A DNA stretch of 8,467 nucleotides from Flavobacterium sp. (GTDB taxonomy: Bacteria; Bacteroidota; Bacteroidia; Flavobacteriales; Flavobacteriaceae), in NCBI GenBank assembly GCA_005792865.1, contig SXQR01000080.1, positions 1 to 8,467 on the forward strand. Direction: 5' to 3'. The notes under the pieces were generated by a model. The model did no database searches. It saw only the letters and a program-made list of their open reading frames with translations, and had not been told where the DNA came from. Made by a program: the position numbers and the translations under genes. Positions 1 to 7,080 of the stretch are shown here, in pieces; the stretch's first letter is position 1, and each line of letters starts with the position of its first letter.

Positions 1-181
1 CAAGACCGTCATGGTCGCCCTCAACAACAGCAATGAAACCCAGGCGCTCGACCTTGGCCGCTTCAGCGAGAACATCCGCTCATCGCTGTCGGGAAAGGAT
101 GTAATCACGCAAAAAATCGTAGATTTGAAAAACGTCCTTGAAATCGCGGCCAAAACGCCCATGATCATTGAGCTGAATTAA
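1..181 (+). CDS. C-terminal end of a GH13 cyclomaltodextrinase/neopullulanase-like enzyme (5' partial)
   Basis: An open frame enters from the left edge (first full codon at 2) and ends at TAA 179-181, giving 59 residues beginning KTVMVALNNSNETQALDL and ending PMIIELN. This resembles the beta-sandwich domain that closes SusA/neopullulanase and cyclomaltodextrinase-type GH13 proteins of Bacteroidota: a strand with 'VMVxLNN', a 'LDLxRFxE' segment, 'GKDVIT', and a last strand 'AKTPMIIEL'. Such enzymes hydrolyse alpha-1,4 linkages in maltodextrins, cyclodextrins or pullulan, usually in the periplasm. The catalytic barrel lies outside the window, so neither activity nor export can be judged here. 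The next genes on the same strand are two more alpha-glucan enzymes, which supports the call. The family is inferred from a short C-terminal stretch; another GH13 subfamily with the same C domain is possible. Confidence 0.72.
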   Translation, partial: KTVMVALNNSNETQALDLGRFSENIRSSLSGKDVITQKIVDLKNVLEIAAKTPMIIELN

Positions 182-219
182 TTTTTGGAGCCGTTTCCCG
201 CTGTTCGCTGCAATCTTTG

Positions 220-252
220 AGACCTCGAAGGTTTTAAAAACCTTCGAGGTCT
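220..252. repeat. 33-nt near-perfect intergenic palindrome (REP-like element or hairpin)
   Basis: The left arm agacctcgaaggtttt (220-235) is matched base for base by its reverse complement at 237-252, leaving one central A at 236; a G-T pair (219/253) would extend it. In RNA it would form a stem of about 12-13 bp closed by an A/U-rich loop. No T-tract follows on either strand, so it is not a textbook intrinsic terminator. I recall similar palindromes, with the same acctc...gaggt frame and differing inner bases, between genes of other Bacteroidota; that is memory, not a search. It sits between the end of the upstream GH13 gene and the GH31 start and could end, attenuate or stabilise transcripts. 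Confidence 0.8.
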
Positions 253-292
253 TCCAAAGGATTTCCGCTGCCATCGGGGCTAAACCACACGC

Positions 293-2617
293 ATGAAGAA
301 GATCTTTTTCCTTTTGCTATTGATCGCCGCGGGAATGTCCGCGCAAAACCCCGCACGGCAATACCTCGGTCACACCCGCTCCACCCAGGGCATCGAGATA
401 AAAGTCACCGACGGGACCTACCACATCCGGTTCTTCAACCCCTACATCGCCGAAACCTCCTTCATCCCATCGGGCGAAACCCATGATCCCGTTTCGCACG
501 CGGTCGTGGCCCAACCGTCCGTCACGCCAGTCAAACAGGAAGAATCGGCGCAAAAGCTGGAATTCATCACCTCCGGAATAACCGTCCAGGTGGAAAAGTC
601 GCCGCTTCGGATCAGTTATTTCCTGGGCAGCAAACTGCTGCTGTCGGAGAAAGCGGGTTTCGTTCAAAGGGATTCGGCGCGCGCCCTGACCTTCAACCTG
701 CGGCCGGACGAGGCCCTGTATGGCGGAGGCGCACGCGTTCTGGGAATGAACCGCCGCGGAAACCGGCTCAAGCTCTACAACCGAGCGCACTACGGCTACG
801 AGACGCGATCGGAACTCATGAACTTCACGATGCCCATCGCGCTTTCCTCAAATATCTACGCGGTGCATTTTGACAACCCCGCCATCGGTTTCCTTGACCT
901 TGACAGCAAAAAAGACAATACGCTTGAATATGAGGCCATATCGGGCAGGATGACCTATCAGGTCATAGCCCACGAAAACTGGCAGGGCCTGCTCGAGAAC
1001 TACACGCACCTCACCGGCCGCCAGCCGCTGCCGCCAAGGTGGGCGCTTGGAAATTTCTCGAGCCGGTTCGGCTATCATTCACAACGAGAGGCCGAGGCCA
1101 CAATTGCAAGGTTCAAGCAGGAGAAAATTCCCGTGGACGCCATCATCCTGGACCTATACTGGTTTGGGAAAGACATCAAGGGAACCATGGGCAACCTGCG
1201 GCCCTTTCGCGACAGTTTCCCTGATTTTGAAGGCATGATCGCACGGTTGAAACAGCAGGGCGTGCGCACCATCCCCATCACCGAACCGTTCGTGCTTACC
1301 ACTTCATCGCGATGGGACGAGGCCGTCCAGAAGGACATCTTGGCCAAGGACTCCATCGGCAAGCCCTTTGTGTACGACTTCTATTTTGGCAACACGGGGC
1401 TTATCGACCTTTTCAAGCCATCGGCACGCGAGTGGTTCTGGAACATTTACAAGGAGTTGGGCCAAATGGGCGTCGAGGGCGTTTGGGGCGATCTCGGGGA
1501 ACCGGAGGTCCACCCGTCAAAACTCAGGCACCACACCGGCACCGCCGACGAGCTCCACAACATCTACGGCCACGAGTGGGCCAAACTTGTATTTGAGGGC
1601 TATTCCCGCGATTTTCCGGGCATCCGGCCCTTCATATTGATGCGCTCGGGATACTCCGGTTCACAGCGGTACGGAATGATGCCCTGGTCTGGCGACGTCA
1701 ACCGCACTTGGGGCGGTCTTTCGGGCCAAACCGAGATCGCGCTGCAGATGGGCATGCAGGGCATGGGGTACATGCACTCCGATCTTGGCGGCTTTGCCGG
1801 TGAAAACCTCGATGACGAGCTTTATGTACGTTGGCTTCAGTACGGCGTTTTCCAGCCCATATTCAGACCACATGCCCAGGAGGAAGTGGCTTCGGAGCCG
1901 GTTTATCGTTCGGCAAAGGCCATGCAGCTTGTTAAAAAAGCCATTGAACTGCGTTATCAACTCATGCCCTATAACTATACACTCGCTTTCCAAAACAGCC
2001 AATCGGGGCTTCCGCTCATGCGCCCAATGATCTTTGAGGAACCCAACAATCCATCGGCACAAACCACCGGCGACCAGTATCTTTGGGGCAATGCATTCCT
2101 TGTCGCGCCCGTTTTATCCGCAGGCCAAAAAAAACGTGAGGTTTATTTCCCCAGGACCTCGAACTGGTTTGAACTGGGCCGAAAAAAATACAATGCCGGC
2201 GCGAGGCATACCATCCCGCTTGAGGAGGAATCCATTCCGGTATTTGTGCGCGGAGGCGCCTTCATTCCCGTCCTGGAGCACCAAATTCAAAACGAGGCAC
2301 AATATCCCAAGGACAAACTGACCATCCGTTACATCCACGACGATGATGTCAAAAAGAGTACGGGCATGTTTTATGACGACGACGGCATCACACCCGGCGC
2401 ACATGCAAAAGGCAATTATGAAATACTGCACTTCTCATCGCGCATCAATGGCCGCACACTCCATATTGAAGTGTCATCGGAAGCAGGCGCCAATTGGAAA
2501 CCCGTGGAGCGCGACCTCCTTTTTGAAGTCTATGACCTTAAGCGCAAAGCCACCTATCCCGTAAAGCTCAAGAGCGGGAAAACAAAGAAAATAACCTTTA
2601 ACCTGGACCGAAAATGA
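293..2617 (+). CDS. Secreted GH31 alpha-glucosidase / 4-alpha-glucosyltransferase-like enzyme
   Basis: This 774-residue protein starts with the signal peptide MKKIFFLLLLIAAGMSAQ; no lipobox cysteine is present, so it is probably periplasmic or released. An N-terminal beta-sandwich (about 20-245) precedes a GH31 barrel (about 246-590) and C-terminal beta domains. Active-site signatures are visible: DLYWFG at 287-292, the catalytic nucleophile Asp400 in VWGDLGEPEVHP, Arg451 in MRSGYSGSQRYG, the acid/base Asp468 in PWSGD, and His527 in FRPH. GH31 enzymes act on alpha-glucosidic bonds by a retaining mechanism. The GDLGEPE form of the nucleophile motif differs from the common WxDMNE and recalls the Agd31B-type oligosaccharide 4-alpha-glucosyltransferases, so transfer rather than hydrolysis is plausible (inference). 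The ATG directly precedes a good signal peptide; no Shine-Dalgarno is seen, as is usual in this phylum. Its stop overlaps the start of the next gene. Confidence 0.93.
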   Translation: MKKIFFLLLLIAAGMSAQNPARQYLGHTRSTQGIEIKVTDGTYHIRFFNPYIAETSFIPSGETHDPVSHAVVAQPSVTPVKQEESAQKLEFITSGITVQVEKSPLRISYFLGSKLLLSEKAGFVQRDSARALTFNLRPDEALYGGGARVLGMNRRGNRLKLYNRAHYGYETRSELMNFTMPIALSSNIYAVHFDNPAIGFLDLDSKKDNTLEYEAISGRMTYQVIAHENWQGLLENYTHLTGRQPLPPRWALGNFSSRFGYHSQREAEATIARFKQEKIPVDAIILDLYWFGKDIKGTMGNLRPFRDSFPDFEGMIARLKQQGVRTIPITEPFVLTTSSRWDEAVQKDILAKDSIGKPFVYDFYFGNTGLIDLFKPSAREWFWNIYKELGQMGVEGVWGDLGEPEVHPSKLRHHTGTADELHNIYGHEWAKLVFEGYSRDFPGIRPFILMRSGYSGSQRYGMMPWSGDVNRTWGGLSGQTEIALQMGMQGMGYMHSDLGGFAGENLDDELYVRWLQYGVFQPIFRPHAQEEVASEPVYRSAKAMQLVKKAIELRYQLMPYNYTLAFQNSQSGLPLMRPMIFEEPNNPSAQTTGDQYLWGNAFLVAPVLSAGQKKREVYFPRTSNWFELGRKKYNAGARHTIPLEEESIPVFVRGGAFIPVLEHQIQNEAQYPKDKLTIRYIHDDDVKKSTGMFYDDDGITPGAHAKGNYEILHFSSRINGRTLHIEVSSEAGANWKPVERDLLFEVYDLKRKATYPVKLKSGKTKKITFNLDRK

Positions 2618-4248
2618 GACTGGGACTACTTTCAGCAATATTGACCGTTGCGCTTGCATCGGCACAACCCAAACAAAAGCCGCCATTCATCTGGGAAGGC
2701 GCCAACCTGTATTTCCTGCTCGTGGACCGTTTCCACAACGGCGACCCGGCAAACGACGTGAACTTTGACCGCACCCGGGAAGCGGCCGTGATGCGCGGAT
2801 TCAAGGGCGGCGACATTCGCGGGATCATCAAAAAGATCGACGAAGGATATTTTGACGCCTTGGGAATCAATGCGATCTGGCTCACGCCGGTGGTAGAACA
2901 AATTCACGATGGCGTCGATGAGGGCACCGGGTTGTCCTACGGCTTTCACGGCTATTGGACGCGTGACTGGACCAAACTCGATCCCAATTTCGGGACTGAG
3001 AAAGACCTCGCCGAAATGGTCGAAAAGGCTCATGCCAAGGGCATCCGGATCGTCTTGGATGGCGTGATCAACCACACCGGGCCCGTTACCGAACAAGATG
3101 AAGTCTGGCCCGCCGAATGGGTGCGCACCGAACCGCAATGCGACTACAAGACCTATTCCGGCAACATCACCTGCACACTGGTGCGTAACCTTCCCGACAT
3201 CAAAACCGAAAGCGATGCCGACGTCCAGGTCCCGCCGCACCTGGTGCGCAAATGGAAACAGGAGGGCCGCTATGAAAAGGAAATGCGCGAACTCGACGCT
3301 TTTTTCGAGCGGACCAAATACCCGCGTGCCCCGCGGTACTACATCATCAAGTGGCTCACTGATTACATTACCGATTACGGCATCGACGGCTACCGCGCGG
3401 ACACCGTCAAACACACCGAGGAAGGTGTATGGGCCGATTTCAGGGCGCAGTGCGATTACGCGTTCAAACAATGGAAAAAGAACAATCCCGCGCGTGTCTT
3501 GGATGACAATGCTTTTTACCTGATCGGGGAAGTGTACAATTACGGCATCGGCGGCGGGCAGGAGTTTGACTTTGGCGACAAGAAGGTCAACTATTTCAAG
3601 AACGGCTTCAACAACCTGATCAATTTTGAATTCAAATGGAACGCAAAAGATCCTCACGAGGCGATATTCTCGCGATATTCCACACTTTTGAACAGCGAAC
3701 TCGAGGGTTTCGGCGTGCTCAATTACATCTCGAGCCACGACGACGGGCAGCCATTTGACACCAACCGCGAAAAGAGTTTTGAATCGGCAACCAAGCTATT
3801 GTTGTCACCCGGAACGGCACAGGTATATTACGGCGATGAAACCGGCCGGAAACTGACCGTGACAGGCGCACAGGGCGATGCAAACCTTCGTTCGCCGATG
3901 GATTGGAACGCTGTTGAAAACGACGCGGCGACCAAGAAACTATTGTCGCATTGGCAAAAATTGGGGCAGTTCAGGAAGAACCATCCGGCCATCGGGGCGG
4001 GCATCCACCAACAGATTTCGCCTGTTCCGTATGTCTTTAGCCGCGGCCTGAAAAAGGGAAAATTCCTCGACCGGGTCGTCGTCGGCCTCGACCTCGCGCC
4101 CGGCAAAAAGGAGGTGAAGGTTTCCTCTGTCTTCAAGGAAGGTACGGTCCTGCACGATGCGTACTCGGGGCAAAAGACCACGGTAATCAATGGTAAGGCG
4201 TTGATCGATTCGCCCTACACGCTTGTCCTGCTTGAGGAAAGCCGGTAA
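2614..4248 (+). CDS. Secreted GH13 alpha-amylase
   Basis: This 544-residue endo-acting alpha-glucan hydrolase candidate has a signal peptide, MRLGLLSAILTVALASAQ, so it acts outside the cytoplasm. The GH13 conserved regions are complete: NLYFLLVDRFHNGD near the N terminus, DGVINHTG (149-156), LPDI (193-196), GIDGYRADTVKH (256-267) with nucleophile Asp263, LIGEVYN with acid/base Glu306, and YISSHDDG with Asp376 as transition-state stabiliser. A C-terminal beta domain covers about 465-544. The second conserved region, with its TVKHTE continuation, recalls MalS-type periplasmic amylases (subfamily inferred, not tested). Cys176 and Cys187 flank a short loop and could form a disulfide after export. 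Its ATG lies in the ATGA that also contains the GH31 stop, so translation is probably coupled. It would supply shorter maltodextrins to the neighbouring GH31 and GH13 enzymes. Confidence 0.93.
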   Translation: MRLGLLSAILTVALASAQPKQKPPFIWEGANLYFLLVDRFHNGDPANDVNFDRTREAAVMRGFKGGDIRGIIKKIDEGYFDALGINAIWLTPVVEQIHDGVDEGTGLSYGFHGYWTRDWTKLDPNFGTEKDLAEMVEKAHAKGIRIVLDGVINHTGPVTEQDEVWPAEWVRTEPQCDYKTYSGNITCTLVRNLPDIKTESDADVQVPPHLVRKWKQEGRYEKEMRELDAFFERTKYPRAPRYYIIKWLTDYITDYGIDGYRADTVKHTEEGVWADFRAQCDYAFKQWKKNNPARVLDDNAFYLIGEVYNYGIGGGQEFDFGDKKVNYFKNGFNNLINFEFKWNAKDPHEAIFSRYSTLLNSELEGFGVLNYISSHDDGQPFDTNREKSFESATKLLLSPGTAQVYYGDETGRKLTVTGAQGDANLRSPMDWNAVENDAATKKLLSHWQKLGQFRKNHPAIGAGIHQQISPVPYVFSRGLKKGKFLDRVVVGLDLAPGKKEVKVSSVFKEGTVLHDAYSGQKTTVINGKALIDSPYTLVLLEESR

Positions 4249-4919
4249 TGAAACGCCCGCTCTCCATCGCGCACCGGGGTGCATCGGGTCATGAGCCCGA
4301 AAACACGATGGCCGCATTTGAAAAGGCGCTCGCGATGGGTTGCAGCGGGATCGAGCTCGATGTGAAGCTCAGTGCCGATGGTGTCCCCGTGGTGCTTCAC
4401 GACGAGTCGCTGGCAAGATTGACGAGCCTCCAGGCAAATGTTGCCGATCTCAAGATTTCGGAATTGCGGTCGCTGAAGGTTGCGGGAAAACACAGGATTC
4501 CCCTTTTGGAGGAAGTCCTGGAAATCGTATCCGGCCGGTGCCTTTTGAATGTCGAGATCAAGGCTGCCGCCGCGTCCCCGATTGTCGGGAAAATGATCGC
4601 AAAACAACTTAAAGTCGATCAGGTCATCGTATCGTCGTTTGACTGGAACGTGCTAAAAGCAATATCCGAGGAATATCCCACAATACCCGTTGGCGTCCTC
4701 ACCATGACCGATCTGCCGCTTGCCATCGACTTTGCAAAATTCATCCGCGCTAAGGCGGTCCACCCGCACTATCATCTGCTGTCGAAACAAAATGTGAAGT
4801 CGATGCAGTCCGATGGATTCCTGGTCAATTGCTGGACGGTAAACGACCCCGGCGATATTGGTGAACTTAAGAATTTCGGCGTTGACGGCATCATCACCGA
4901 TTATCCCGAACGCGTATGA
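4248..4919 (+). CDS. Glycerophosphodiester phosphodiesterase (GDPD family), cytoplasmic
   Basis: The 223-residue product hydrolyses glycerophosphodiesters, from phospholipid turnover, to glycerol-3-phosphate and an alcohol, by family. The GDPD barrel motifs are all present: IAHRGASG with His9 and Arg10, PENT with Glu18 and Asn19, ELDVKLS with metal ligands Glu36 and Asp38, VVLHDE with catalytic His51, NVEIK with Glu103 and Lys105, NCWTVND (194-200), and the closing GIITDYP strand. There is no signal peptide, and the length fits the short cytoplasmic UgpQ-like class; exported GDPDs are longer. The start is fixed by the TAATG overlap with the amylase stop. The substrate head group cannot be read from the sequence. 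Its place behind two exported amylolytic enzymes is unexpected, since no direct link to glucan metabolism is known to me. Confidence 0.93.
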   Translation: MKRPLSIAHRGASGHEPENTMAAFEKALAMGCSGIELDVKLSADGVPVVLHDESLARLTSLQANVADLKISELRSLKVAGKHRIPLLEEVLEIVSGRCLLNVEIKAAAASPIVGKMIAKQLKVDQVIVSSFDWNVLKAISEEYPTIPVGVLTMTDLPLAIDFAKFIRAKAVHPHYHLLSKQNVKSMQSDGFLVNCWTVNDPGDIGELKNFGVDGIITDYPERV

Positions 4920-6130
4920 AGACGTACGATGTCATTATCGCGGGCGGCGGTGCAGCGGGTTTCTTTGCGGCCATCAACATCGCCGAATCGGCGCCCCATT
5001 TAAAGATCGCGATCCTCGAACGCGGCAAGGAAGTGCTCACCAAGGTGCGGGTTTCGGGCGGCGGACGTTGTAACGTGACCCATGCCTGTTTTGTCCCGAC
5101 CGAGCTTGTCAAGTTTTATCCGCGGGGCGAAAAGGAACTCCGCGGCCCGTTCCACGCTTTTGCCTCGGGCGACACGATCGAATGGTTTGAAAAGCATGGA
5201 GTCGCCCTTAAAATTGAGGACGACGGACGCATGTTCCCGGTGTCGGATTCGTCACAGACCATCATCGACAGCTTCCTTAACGCCACCCAAAAACTCAAGA
5301 TCGATGTGCTCACAGGCCAAAGCATCCAAAGCCTGTTCAAATCTGGAAATGGCTGGAAGATCGATACGCAAAACGAGAGTTTTTCCTGTAGCAAATTGGT
5401 CTTGGCCACCGGAAGCAACACGAAAATCTGGGAGCTTCTCAGGGAACTCGGCCATTCCATCATCGAGCCCGTTCCGTCCCTGTTTACCTTCAACATCAAA
5501 GATGCACGGATCAGGGATCTGCCCGGAATCGCGTCGGTGGCGCACGTCAGGGTCGAGGGCACCAAACTCGAGGCATCGGGGCCGCTCCTCATCACGCACT
5601 GGGGCATGAGCGGGCCGGCGATATTGAAGCTTTCGGCGTGGGGCGCCCGGATTCTGGCCGAGAAAAATTATCAGTTTACCATCAGCGTCAACTGGCTTCC
5701 CGAATACGATATGGCCGACATCGATCAAATGTTACGCGACCTTAAATCGGAACAAGCAAAAAAGGTTGTCGCTAAAAACCCCATGTTCGGGCTTCCCAAA
5801 AGGTTATGGGAAAGTTTGGTGCACGCTTCGGGAATTCCCGACGATATGCGCTGGGCCGATCTATCCAAGAATCACCTGTCGGAACTCACCCAACAACTGG
5901 GCGCGGGCCATTTCCAGGTCAACGGGAAAAGCACTTTCAAGGAAGAATTCGTCACGGCCGGCGGCATCGACCTTCGCGAGGTGAACTTCAAAACCATGGA
6001 GAGCAAGATCCTGCCCAACCTTTATCTTGCCGGCGAGATCCTCAACATCGACGCGATCACCGGCGGATTCAATTTCCAGAATGCGTGGACGGGGGGATAT
6101 TTGGTGGCGAGGGCGGTGGTGGGGGATTGA
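4916..6130 (+). CDS. YhiN/HI0933-family FAD-dependent oxidoreductase
   Basis: This 404-residue flavoprotein has an N-terminal FAD-binding Rossmann motif, DVIIAGGGAAGFFAA (GxGxxG at 10-15). The family signature VRVSGGGRCNVTH follows at about 45-56, a second nucleotide-contact strand VLATGSNTK at 162-170, THWGMSGPA at 227-235, and the C-terminal FAD-binding block GEILNIDAITGGFNFQNAW at 373-391. Length and layout match the HI0933/YhiN group, to which the annotated BaiN also belongs. Most members have no proven reaction, so the substrate is unknown. No signal peptide or membrane segment is seen, so it is cytosolic. The start ATG lies in an ATGA overlap with the GDPD stop, the fourth link of the coupled string. 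The last 40 bases are unusually G-rich. There is no hairpin with a T-tract after the stop. Confidence 0.93.
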   Translation: MKTYDVIIAGGGAAGFFAAINIAESAPHLKIAILERGKEVLTKVRVSGGGRCNVTHACFVPTELVKFYPRGEKELRGPFHAFASGDTIEWFEKHGVALKIEDDGRMFPVSDSSQTIIDSFLNATQKLKIDVLTGQSIQSLFKSGNGWKIDTQNESFSCSKLVLATGSNTKIWELLRELGHSIIEPVPSLFTFNIKDARIRDLPGIASVAHVRVEGTKLEASGPLLITHWGMSGPAILKLSAWGARILAEKNYQFTISVNWLPEYDMADIDQMLRDLKSEQAKKVVAKNPMFGLPKRLWESLVHASGIPDDMRWADLSKNHLSELTQQLGAGHFQVNGKSTFKEEFVTAGGIDLREVNFKTMESKILPNLYLAGEILNIDAITGGFNFQNAWTGGYLVARAVVGD

Positions 6131-6155
6131 CCGCTGTATTAATATCGTACTTTTA
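6127..6155 (+). promoter_or_regulatory. Candidate Bacteroidota-type promoter for the T9SS cargo gene
   Basis: TTG at 6127-6129 and TACTTTTA at 6148-6155 are 18 bases apart, close to the Bacteroidota housekeeping pattern (TTG near -33, TAnnTTTG near -7), with seven of eight -7 bases matched. The ATG follows 22 bases later, so the leader would be about 16 nt. The A/T-rich run contrasts with the G/C-rich genes around it. It suggests the T9SS gene is transcribed on its own. Confidence 0.45.
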
Positions 6156-6177
6156 TACATTCGGGAAAATTTGGCAC

Positions 6178-7080
6178 ATGAAAAAAATTATATTCCTATC
6201 GCTCCTAACTGTCATCGTTCGAGCACAATGCGACCCCGTCGAGCAGTGCCTGTACACCTTTGACCTGACCGATTCCCAGGGCAATGGCTGGGGAGCGAAC
6301 GAGTTCGAGATCTGGCAGGAAAATAATCTTGTGGTCACGTTGGGCCCACAGATGGCGGACGGGTTGCTGGAACTTTCGATGACCGTGGCCCTGTGCATGA
6401 ACCAGCCCTATTTTGTCGTGCGGTCCGGTCAGGATGATTCGCAGGACGAGATTTCACTCACGCTCAAGAATCCCTTTGGCGTGTCCATTTATTCCTATCC
6501 GCTCATGCAGGTCGCGCACCAGCCACAGTACTTCGGAACCGCAGTCTGTACCGCCGATGATTGCCAGCCGCCAATTGATTTGCAGGTTTTTCAATACGAC
6601 GGAAGCCCTAAACTGCATTGGACGGTAGGCGGGGATTCTCCGTGGGAAGTGATCGTGTTGCCGCATCCCAGTACGGCGCCGGGGAGCGACGCGGCTGGAA
6701 CCGTGTCCAATTGCCCTTTCGACCTGGGTAATTTTACAGACCAGACTTACGATATTTATGTCAGGACGCTTTGTTTTTGGGGCGGAACGAGCCCCTGGGA
6801 GTCTTTACTTGCCTACAACTCGATTTTGGGAACCGATGCGATAAAAGCGCCTGCATTCGCGATGGCTCCCGTGCCCGCCGATGAATGGCTTTCCATCACG
6901 TCCGCAAAACCAATAACAGGCGGTGTGGTCACCGATGCTGCCGGCCGAAGCATCATGGAGTTGCCTCCCACGCATAAACTTGAAAAGATTGACATCTCCC
7001 TTCTTGGTCCGGGGTTATATTTCCTGACACTTGAATTTGAATCGGGCGACGTGGCGACCCAATCGTTTTTGGTCCGCTAG
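6178..7080 (+). CDS. Exported T9SS cargo protein: DSxGNGW beta domain, Fn3-like domain, sorting tail
   Basis: The 300-residue product starts at ATG 6178 with signal peptide MKKIIFLSLLTVIVRAQ. The frame stays open upstream to 5806, but that part overlaps the flavoprotein gene and looks non-native. Residues 18-115 form a beta domain with CLYTFDLTDSQGNGW near its start and a 'LKNPFGVSIYS' strand; I recall this type (CxYTFxxxDSxGDGWNG) from flavobacterial surface proteins. Residues about 129-215 look fibronectin-III-like (PPIDLQVFQ, LHWTVGGDSPWEVIVLP, TYDIYVRTLC). The tail, about 226-300, fits a T9SS type A sorting domain: MAPVPADEWLSI, a GGVVTDAAGRSI strand, ISLLGPGLYFLTLE, and a final QSFLVR. 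The protein is therefore probably delivered to the cell surface or medium, with the tail removed. No catalytic motif is visible; binding or adhesion is a guess. Its stop overlaps that of tspO. Confidence 0.88.
   Translation: MKKIIFLSLLTVIVRAQCDPVEQCLYTFDLTDSQGNGWGANEFEIWQENNLVVTLGPQMADGLLELSMTVALCMNQPYFVVRSGQDDSQDEISLTLKNPFGVSIYSYPLMQVAHQPQYFGTAVCTADDCQPPIDLQVFQYDGSPKLHWTVGGDSPWEVIVLPHPSTAPGSDAAGTVSNCPFDLGNFTDQTYDIYVRTLCFWGGTSPWESLLAYNSILGTDAIKAPAFAMAPVPADEWLSITSAKPITGGVVTDAAGRSIMELPPTHKLEKIDISLLGPGLYFLTLEFESGDVATQSFLVR

Noticed and set aside
212..219. AATCTTTG as a -7 promoter element for the GH31 gene
   Set aside because: Seven of eight bases match, but the nearest TTG (185-187) is 24 bases upstream, longer than usual, and the leader would be over 65 nt including the palindrome. 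Too weak to list as a promoter.
220..252. Calling the palindrome an intrinsic terminator
   Set aside because: The stem is good, but no run of T follows on either strand; only the loop is A/T-rich. I kept it as a palindromic repeat or hairpin.
80..274. 64-codon open frame on the - strand over the GH13 tail and the palindrome
   Set aside because: It is antisense to a recognisable C-terminal domain, runs through the palindrome, and has no promoter or similarity that I can see.
317..790. 157-codon open frame on the - strand inside the GH31 gene
   Set aside because: It is antisense to the GH31 N-terminal domain, with composition typical of a shadow frame and no motif.
2632..3738. Long open frame (368 codons) on the - strand opposite the alpha-amylase
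   Set aside because: It lies wholly within a gene with all GH13 motifs; the frame stays open because of third-position G/C bias on the coding strand, and its translation shows no recognisable domain or signal.
5806..6177. Upstream in-frame extension of the T9SS cargo gene starting at 5806
   Set aside because: It overlaps the flavoprotein gene out of frame and gives an Arg/His/Gly-rich sequence; the ATG at 6178 starts a clean signal peptide behind a promoter candidate.
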